Shown here in pieces: positions 40,023 through 46,874 of a stretch of 46,874 nt of DNA. The position numbers were made by a program, and so were the translations under genes. The DNA comes from Aureococcus anophagefferens. Taxonomy: Eukaryota > Sar > Pelagophyceae > Pelagomonadales > Pelagomonadaceae. Location of the stretch: the NCBI RefSeq assembly GCF_000186865.1, contig NW_008705564.1, positions 2,415,425-2,462,298 of the forward strand. Reading direction: 5' to 3'. Position 1 is the stretch's first letter. Every line of letters begins with the position of its first letter. The notes below the pieces were generated by a model, which saw only the letters and a program-made list of their open reading frames with translations, had not been told where the DNA came from and did not search any database.

Positions 40023-40058
40023 GCGCCGCGCGCGCCCCTTCCGGGGCGCGCGCGGCGC
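40023..40058 (+). terminator. 16-bp perfect GC hairpin in the 3' flank
   Basis: A 16-bp stem (40023-40038 paired with 40043-40058) with a TTCC loop lies 55 bp after the stop of the plastid membrane protein. It may act in 3'-end formation or mRNA stability, or may be a chance product of GC repeats. Confidence 0.4.
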
Positions 40059-40250
40059 CTCGGCGGGGCCGCGTCGCAGCCCCGGCGCGCCCGCCCCTGT
40101 TCCTCCCCAAGTATCGTAGTTGAGCACGCCTGACCCCGGGGGACCCGTGGTGCTTCAACACTCCGATCGTGAAGTCGACGTTGCCGAGCGCGCGCTGCCC
40201 GGCGCGTCTGGGGGGCAGCGCCGGTGGCCGCCGCCCGCGCCGCCGCCACC

Positions 40251-43200
40251 ATGCACCGCGTGGCGTCGATCCGCAAGTCGGCGACGAAGATCAAGGAGGC
40301 GCCGAAGAAGCGCAAGAAGAAGCAGATCAGCGAGGAGGTGGCCCTCAAATTACAGCAGAAGTTGAAGGCCGCCTGCCTCAACGACTCGCCCCAGAAGTTC
40401 TTCCGCAAGTTCGACAAGGACAAGAGCGGCGACATGGACGCCGCGGAGCTCACGCGCATGATCCGCGTGAGTCTAAAGTTGGGCAAGGACCAGCTCACGG
40501 ACAACGAAATCAAAGCGCTCATCGACGCGCTCGACGACGACGGCTCCGGGTCTTTAAGCCTCGAGGAGCTCGGCGACTTCGTCGAGCGCGGCAGCAAGAC
40601 CTTCTACAGCGACGCCAAGGCCGGCGACGACGGCGAGAAGGTCGCCAAGTGGGGCGCCAAGGCCGAGGAGCCCGAGGAGCTGAAGAAACTGAAACGCGCC
40701 AAGAAGAAGAGCCGCAAGAAGCGGCCGAGCTTCAACGAGGCCGTCATGCACCGCTTCCAGATGAAGCTCCAGGCCGCCGTCTTCGGCGCGTCGCCCGCCG
40801 AGTTCTTCGCCAAGTTCGACGTGGGCGGCGACGGCACGCTCGACGCGGCCGAATTAAAAACGATGATCCGCAAGAGCCTGCGCATCCCCGGCTCGGAGCT
40901 CAGCGACGGCGACATCGACGCCTTCGTCAAGGCCGTCGACGACGACGGCACGGGCTCCCTGAGCCTCGCGGAGCTCGGCGACTTCGTCGAGCACGGCGCG
41001 ACGCGGGGCGGGAAACGGGCGCGACGTTCCCGAAGGCTCCTCTCTCGGCCGTGTTCCACTCGTTTCGGCTGATGTTTGGACGAGCGGTATCCCTCGGAGC
41101 GGTCTCGATGCTTTTCTTGAAACGCGCGCGCGCGGAACACCCACATGGAAGCGACGTTGCATCGCCCCGTTCCCGCCCAGGCACGAAGACGTTCTTCGCC
41201 GACGCCGCGACGGCCGAGGCGCTGAGCCAGGCGACGTCCGACGACTCGTCCGTGGGCTCGCGGAGCACGGTCAAGTCCCTGAAGTGGGGCGAGCGCGCCG
41301 AGGAGGCCGAGGCGGCCAAGGAGGCGCGGAAGACGCGGCTCGCGAAGAAACGAAGGCCCGACTTCGACCCCGAGGTCATGCGGAAGCTCCAGGGCCGCCT
41401 CCAGGCCGCGACCTTCGGCAAGGAGCCCCTCGAGGTTTTTAAAGCGTTTGACAAGAGCGGCGACAACGTGCTGGATTTAGCGGAGCTCACGCGGATGATC
41501 CGCGTCGAGTTAAGAATTTCCGGCGACGAGATCCCCGACGACGTCATCGCCGCGTTCGTCCGCGCCGTCGACGACGACGGCGACGCGACCGTGTCCCTCG
41601 AGGAGCTCGCGGACTTCGTGCAGTACGGCATGGCGACGTTCTACGCGGACCACGCGCAGTCCGCGGAGAACGCGCCACAGCGCGCCAGGGGCAAATCCAT
41701 GGCCTGGGGCGAGCGCGCGCCCGAGGCGCAGGCCGCCGTCGACGCGCGCAACGCGCGGCGCAAGAAGCGGCTCCGGCCCGACTTCGACGCCGCGGTCATG
41801 AAGAAGCTCCAGATGCGATTGAAGGAGGCGTGCCGGGGCTTCGACGACGTTAGGGAGGGGCTCAAAGCCTTCGACAAGAGCGGCGACGGCCAGCTCGACG
41901 GCGACGAGCTGAAGCGCATGATCCGCGTGGACCTGCGCATCACGGACGCGGACCTCAAGGACTCGGACGTCGCCGCGTTCTTGCGGGTCGTCGACGAGGA
42001 CGGCTCCGGCTTCGTCTCCGTCGACGAACTCGCGGACTTCGTCGTCCACGGCATCGCCCACTTCTACAACGACGAGGCGCTCGACGGCAAGAATCTGGCG
42101 CTGCCGCTCCCCGCGGGCTGCGACCCGGAGGCGCTCGGGCGCATCATCGGGAGCCTCCAGTCGCGGCTCAAGGGCCGGCCGACGCGGCCCGCGTTCAAGG
42201 CGGTCGACGGCGACGGCGACGGCCGCGTGCCCGAGGCCGACTTCGTCGGCGCGCTCCGCGGGGATCTGCTCAACCTCAGCGAGGACGACCTCGACGCCGA
42301 CGACGTCGGCTTCCTCGTGAAGATCGTCGTCGCGGACGACGGCTCCCAGGTCGACGTCCGCAAGCTCGCGGCGCTGTTGAAGCGCGGCGCGGCGCTCTTC
42401 CCGAAGATGGCCGCGGCCGATCGAAAGCTCGTCGCCGACTTCACGAAGATCTACCGGCTGCGCGTCGAGCGCGCGACTTCCGCGCGCGTCCTCGCGGATT
42501 TCGAGGCGAAGCAGCCGAAGCGCGACCCGAACCTCGACGTGCCCAAGCTCGGCAGGCGCCTCGCGCCGTTCCACACCCAGTTGTTCGCCTGGCTCGACGA
42601 CGTCAAGGCGTCCCCGCTGAAGCCGCGCACGGCGAAGAACATCCACGACTTCGACCAGGCCAAGGGCGCCGTCGGCGGCGGGTCGCTCCGGCACCGCGGC
42701 CGCCTGTGTGGAATTCAAATCTTCAACCCGACTTCAATGTGAGCGTACGCGAATGTTTCGACGCAAGCTCTTCGACTGTGCTTCGAGAACTCGACGAGAG
42801 CAATCGATTCGTCCAAAAATCAGCCGAATCGATTTCGATGTGACCGAGCTAGAGAATTCTCAAGTTTGGTCAGGACCACCCAAACCAGCGGTTGAATTCG
42901 GCACAGGCGGCCACGCGATCATGGTCAAGGAGGACCTGGGCCCGTCGAACGTGCAGCCGCTCCGGGAGCTGCGCTACGCGCTCAAGTACCACGAGGACCT
43001 CGGCTCGAACGTCGCCGCGGGCGCGACCTTGCTCAAGATGGGCCGCGCGCTCCGGCGCGCGCCGCTCCACCGCGACCACCCGGTCGGGCCGCACCGCGCG
43101 CTCGAGCTCAAGTGCGCGGGCGAGGCCTGCGGCGCCGCCGCGCGCTGCTTCGAGAAGGAGCTCGAGAGCGGCCACCCGACCTACGCGCGCGCGGCGCTCG

Positions 43201-43951
43201 AGGCCGGCGACGCGCTCCTCGCGGCCGAGGACGAGTGGGTCCGCGCGCACGGTTTGGGGGTCGGGGACGACCTCGACGACGCCGCGGAGGCGGAGCGCGT
43301 GTCCATGCTCCAGCTCGCGCAGCGCGTGCTGTCCAACTGCCGCGCGGCCCAGGCCGCCGTCAGGGCAGGAAAAGAGAGCGAAATTCCCAACTTCAAAGGC
43401 TCCTATCTCGGCCGTTTTCCACTCGTTTCGGCTGATTTTTGGACGAGCGATCATCTCTCGGAGCGGCCTCGAAGCGTGAATGCTTTTCCCGGAACGCGCG
43501 CGCGCGGAACACTCACGTTGAAGCGACGTTGAATCACCCTTTTGCTGCCCAGGCCGCCGTCAACGTCAAGTCCATGGCGCCCCGGGAGCTCGTCGAGTTC
43601 TCGAAGACGCAGTGCCTGCTGGCGGTGGTCTTCGCGCGGCAGAAGGTGCCCTCCAAGGCCGAGGAGCACTTCGACAAGTCGCTCAAGCTCTTCTCCCGCC
43701 TCAAGCTCAGCCAGCGGAACGCCGTCGCGGAGGACGAGGCCGACTGGCACGGCCACCGGGCCCGCGCGGCCTTCCGCGACGGCGACTTCCCATTGGCGAA
43801 GACGCACATCAAGGAGCGCGAGGCCCTGCTCGCGAGCGCCGTCGGCGGCGACGACCCGCGGCTCGTGGAGACGCGCCGCGTGCGCATCCTCTGGGCCCAC
43901 GAGCTCGGCGCGGGCGCGGGGCCCGCGGGCGAGACGGCCGTTAACTCGTAA
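40251..43951 (+). CDS. Ten-EF-hand protein with C-terminal TPR-like helical region
   Basis: Exons 40251-40995, 41181-42695, 42907-43352 and 43553-43951; 1,034 aa. The ATG at 40251 has the context GCCGCCACCATGC. Residues 50-645 hold five repeats of an EF-hand pair: loops DKDKSGDMDAAE (55), DDDGSGSLSLEE (91), DVGGDGTLDAAE (190), DDDGTGSLSLAE (229), DKSGDNVLDLAE (339), DDDGDATVSLEE (378), DKSGDGQLDGDE (480), DEDGSGFVSVDE (519), DGDGDGRVPEAD (590) and a weaker ADDGSQVDV (634). Basic KRKKK/RKKRP linkers precede several pairs. Exons 3-4 are helical, TPR-like (VFARQKVPSKAEEHFDKSLK, RAAFRDGDFPLAKTHIKERE). A Ca2+-dependent scaffold, perhaps cytoskeletal or flagellar, is inferred. All three introns are introners (A5, B1, A6) and all keep phase, which supports one gene. 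Confidence 0.85.
40996..41180 (-). mobile_element. Introner A5 (family A, variant ends) in the EF-hand gene
   Basis: 185 bp. Ends GGGGCGGGAAACGGGC / CCCCGTTCCCGCCCAG. TSD copies GCGCGACG and GCACGAAG match at 6 of 8 positions. GC donor; CCCAG acceptor; splicing gives FVEHGTKTFFADA, which matches the equivalent position in other EF pairs (ERGSKTFYSDA, QYGMATFYADH). The core is opposite to the gene. Confidence 0.9.
42696..42906 (+). mobile_element. Introner B1 (family B) in the EF-hand gene
   Basis: 211 bp. TSD GCGGCCGC / GCGGCCAC, 7 of 8. Ends CTGTGTGGAATTCAA / TTGAATTCGGCACAG. The precise donor is GC; an internal GTGGAA donor, 12 nt further, would also be in frame. CACAG acceptor. Core in gene orientation. 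Confidence 0.92.
43353..43552 (-). mobile_element. Introner A6 (family A) in the EF-hand gene
   Basis: 200 bp. TSD GCCGCCGT at 43353-43360 and 43553-43560, exact. Ends CAGGGCAGGAAAAG / CTTTTGCTGCCCAG. The precise donor is GC; a GT six bases inside (GTCAGG) would keep the frame and add two Ala residues. Core opposite to the gene. Confidence 0.93.
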
Positions 43952-44008
43952 GGTTACGCGGCGCTGCGCCCGCGCGTGTCGAGGCCCCGGCCGGTGTTTA
44001 CGAAGACC

Positions 44009-46874
44009 CTAGTCGAAGTCGTACTTCGTCTGGTCGGCCTTGGCCTTGAAGAAGTCGCCCCGGCGGACGCGGTCGAGCGTGCGCTCGCGGCGCGCGGCCG
44101 CGGCGCGGCGGTCGTCCGCCGCGGCCGCGGCGCCGGCCCACGTCGCCTGGAGGCCCGCGGCGTCGTGGAAGCGCGCGCCGACGACGTCGCTCCGCGGCAG
44201 GAGCCGGCCCGGGTTGGGCCGCGCGCGGAGCTCCGCCATGTCGGCGGTCCGCGCGACGCGCGCCTGTGTGGAATTCAAATTTTCAACCCGACTTCAATAT
44301 GAGCGTATGCGGCCGTTTCGACGCGAGCTCTTCTGCCGAGCTTCGAGAACTCGACGAGAGCAATCGATTCGTCCAAAAATCAGCCGAATCGACTTCGATT
44401 TGATCGAGCTAAAGAATTCTGAAGTTTGGTCAGGACCACCCAAACCAGTGGTTGAATTCCACACAGACGCGCGCGCCCACGGCGCCGAGGAGCGCGTCCT
44501 CGGCGCCGCGCTCGACGAACTTGTGGGCCCGCGCCTGGAGGTCCGCGTGGTCCGCGAGCTTGGGCAGCAGGGACACGTGCGCCGTCGCCGGTAGCGCGTC
44601 CGTCGACAGCGACGCGAGGATTTGTTTCGCCTTGTCGCGCGTGCGCCGCTCGCGGCCGCTCTCCGCGGCGCCGGCGCGGCCCCGGTGGCGCGCGGCCATG
44701 GCCTTCGTCGACGGCCGGGGCCGCGACACCACCAGCTTCTTCGGCGGCCGCCGCGCGGGGAGCGGCGCGGGCCGGAGGCTGAGGGGCTCGCGGCGCTTCC
44801 GCGTTTCCGCGGCGCCCCCGCGGGGCAGCGCCGACAGGAGCCGGTCGACCACAAACGAGTCGGCCGTCGACGCGTTCGACGACGCGCGGCTCCGCGAGCT
44901 CGCGCGGCTCGACCCGCGCGTCGACCCGCGCGTCGACAGCGACCCGCGGCTGGACCGCGACGCGCGGCTCGACCCCCGCGTGCCCAGCGCCGCGCGGCCG
45001 AAGGCGCGCGACCGCCGCTTCCGCGCGCGCTTCTTCTTCGGCGACGGCGGCTTGTGGAACGGCAGGTACGCGCGGCGGTCGCTCGTCTCGGGCACGAAGG
45101 CCCTCGGCTTCGCCGCGGGCACCTTGGCCCTGGTGAGGCGGAGCAGGAGGAGGCGCCGCTCCATGGCCTTCTGGTCCGCGGACCCGCCGCCCCCGAAGCC
45201 CTCGAGCTTCTCCCGGTGCTCGACGTCGTCGGCCTCGGCGCCCCAGAGCGCCTCGAGCGCCGGCGCGATGGCCTCGAGGCTCTCCGCCGACTCCTCGCCG
45301 AGCGCCGCGAGGCACGCGACCGTCGCGCCCCCGGGCGCGCCGCCGAGGTCGCCGGCCGTCGCCGCGGCGACGAGGAGCCGCGTCGCCGCGGCGCCGTAGA
45401 CGGCGCGCCGCTTCGCGAACCACGTCGCGACCTCGACGCCTGTGCCGAATTAAAATCTTCAACTCGACTTCAATGTGAGCGTACGCGACAGTTTCGACGC
45501 GACCTCTTCGGCCGTGCTTCGAGAACTCGACAAGAGCAATCGATCCGTCCAAAAATCAGTCGAATCGACTTCGATTTGACCGAGCTAGAGAATTCTGAAG
45601 TTTGGTCAGGACCACCCAAACCAGCGGTTGAATTCGGCACGGCTCGACGCCCCTGACGAGGTCGCCGCGCCAGTAGACCCGGGGGTCGAGGGGCCCGAGC
45701 GCGGCGAGCGCGGCGGCGGCGACGCCGCCGCGGCGGTCGTGCCAGGCGACGAGGCACGTGCCCACGTAGTCGCCGAGCGCCGCGGCCGCGCCCGCGGCGC
45801 GGAGGCGCCGCCGGAGGAGGCGCCGCGCGGCGCCGTGCGCCGCGCGGCGCGCGCCGTGGCGGTCGCGGGCGCCGTCGTCGCCGTCGTCGCCGCGCGGCGG
45901 CGCGGGGCCGTCGAAGGGCGACGGCCGGTCCGCGAGGGGCAGCAGCTTCGCCAACGCGACGACGCCGAGCTCGCCGTCGTCCTCGGCGAGCGTGCGGCAG
46001 TCGGCGACGCCGTGGCGGAAGGCGTCGAGGCCGACGCCGTCGGTCGCCGCGCCCGCCGCGAGGCCCACGGCCGCCGCCGCGGCGACGAGCTCCGCGGTCT
46101 CGAAGGCGCCGTCCCGAAGCGCCGCGTCGCCGTCCTCGTCGAGGTCCGCCGGGCGGACGACGTCGAGGCCCCGCGCCGCCGCGCCCGCGCCCGGCGCCGG
46201 CAGGAGATTCGCGACGCACGCGAGGGCCGCGCGCCTCACGCCGGCCGTCGACGGGAACGCGCCCGCGAGGCCGACGGCCGCGGCCGCGGCGCCGCGCGTG
46301 GCCAGGAGCGCGCGCGCGGACGGCGACGCGGCCGCGACGGCCGCCGCGGCCTTGAGGGCCCACATGGCCGCCCAGGGCTTCGCGTCCGCGCGCGGCCGGC
46401 CGTCGCCCGCGGCGTCCGACGGCGCCAGGGCGTCGAGGAGGAGCGCGGGCGCGCCCGCGGCGACGAGGTCGTCGACGGCGCGCGCGTCCGCGGCGTCGCG
46501 GAGCGCCTCGAAGAGCTCCGCGAGCTCCGCCGCCGTCGCCGCGCGGCGGAGGCGGCCGCACGCGGCCCAGGCGGGGGAGCTCTCCGCGCCGTCGACGTCG
46601 TCCGCGAGGGCCTCGAGCGCCGCCCGGTCGCGCCGCGGGCCGCGGCGCGCGAGGGCCCGGGCGACGGCGACGCCGCGCGCGAGCACGTGCCCCGCGGCGC
46701 GCGCGTCGCCGCCGCCGGAACCGGGCGCCGCGAGCGCGGCCGCGGCGACCTGCGCGGCCGCGAGGAGCGCGTGCCCGACCGACTGGACGACGCGCCCGCC
46801 CAGCGCGTCCGTGCCGACGGGCAGGGCCGCGCGGAGCACGCCGAGCGCGTCCGCGGCGAGGCCCGGGCGCGCGA
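44009..46874 (-). CDS. Armadillo/HEAT-like protein with basic Ser/Arg-rich tail (5' end beyond window)
   Basis: Exons, minus strand: 46874 (open) or 46839 (first visible Met) to 45651, 45439-44475, and 44263-44009. At least 800 aa. The first part is Ala/Leu-rich helical repeat resembling ARM/HEAT (AALACVANLLPAPGAG, KPWAAMWALKAAAAVAAASP, GVVALAKLLPLADRP), then VEVATWFAKRRAVYGAAATR. The second exon ends in a basic region: PSPKKKRARKRRSRAFGRA (nuclear-localisation-like), then a run of SRGS/TRGS repeats and further basic stretches. The C-terminus is AELRARPNPGRLLPRSDVVG ... FFKAKADQTKYDFD. Both introns are family B introners and conserve frame. A role in the nucleus is a guess from the basic region. 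The frame stays open toward the right edge, so the true start may lie outside. Confidence 0.7.
44264..44474 (+). mobile_element. Introner B2 (family B) in the ARM-like gene
   Basis: 211-bp intron in a minus-strand gene. In gene sense the TSD is GCGCGCGT, exact, followed by CTGTGTGGAATTCAA; acceptor CACACAG. Precise donor GC; internal GTGGAA also in frame. Core opposite to the gene. Confidence 0.92.
45440..45650 (+). mobile_element. Introner B3 (family B) in the ARM-like gene
   Basis: 211-bp intron in a minus-strand gene. TSD GCGTCGAG (gene sense), exact. Element end CCGTGCCGAATTCAA in place of CTGTGTGGAATTCAA, so the internal GT donor of B1 and B2 is absent; splicing must use GC. CACAG acceptor. 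Splicing gives VRGVEVATWF. Core opposite to the gene. Confidence 0.92.

Noticed and set aside
6193..45650. Recurring peptides such as MDERSS...NARARN and MIARPKISRNEW at many loci, as if a small protein family
   Set aside because: They are translations of introner DNA. They always coincide with the A elements and are removed by splicing.

Overview
The window is nuclear DNA of a compact, very GC-rich eukaryote. Introns, GCCGCCACC-type start context, kinesin, eIF4G, UTP20, JmjC and EF-hand genes all indicate a eukaryote. Two genes carry leaders with an A-F motif (GAAAF-VGRP in an IscA/SufA-type protein, TAAF-RAP in a membrane protein), as in proteins sent to the secondary plastid of stramenopile algae. 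With the introner transposons and a repeated ankyrin/'FWRSERD' family, the best fit is a pelagophyte such as Aureococcus. That identification is inference.

Layout. 1-7964 (-): UTP20-like ribosome-biogenesis giant, cut by the left edge. 8149-9003 (-): ankyrin protein, divergent from a TauD-type dioxygenase (9069-10033 +). 10084-11737: divergent pair, a WW/TM protein (-) and a polytopic membrane protein (+), with a 35-bp tandem repeat between them. 11808-16388 (-): two tandem paralogues encoding secreted, Cys-rich repeat receptors, the second interrupted by an assembly gap. 17082-19562 (+): eIF4G-like factor. 19750-21109: SANT-like protein (-) and a second ankyrin paralogue (+). 21132-24524 (-): DnaJ protein, myristoylated-type TPR protein, SGNH-like membrane protein. 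24769-25662 (+): ADP/ATP carrier. 25766-27287 (-): coiled-coil protein. 27505-30062 (+): kinesin-3. 30083-31317 (-): JmjC oxygenase. 31493-32668 (+): methyltransferase with a C-terminal hydrophobic anchor. 32768-33004 (-): small TM protein. 33177-36984 (+): Patched/NPC1-type SSD transporter with an EGF module. 37192-37809 (-): plastid IscA. 38200-38950: gene debris and degenerate repeats. 39110-39967 (+): plastid membrane protein. 40251-43951 (+): ten-EF-hand protein. 44009-46874 (-): ARM-like protein cut by the right edge.

The dominant signal is a set of eleven introner elements in seven genes, in two families (A about 200 bp, B about 211 bp as introns). Each has terminal inverted repeats, a target-site duplication of about 8 bp and a shared central core. 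In every case the first TSD copy starts GT or GC (the 5' splice site) and the element ends in AG (the 3' splice site), so splicing can restore the pre-insertion reading frame exactly. Of 17 introns I can place, 11 appear to use GC-AG. The elements splice in either orientation.

Genes are mostly unrelated housekeeping, cytoskeletal, membrane and plastid functions packed head-to-head or tail-to-tail with gaps of tens to a few hundred bases. There is no operon-like logic. All gene models are by eye and without transcripts.
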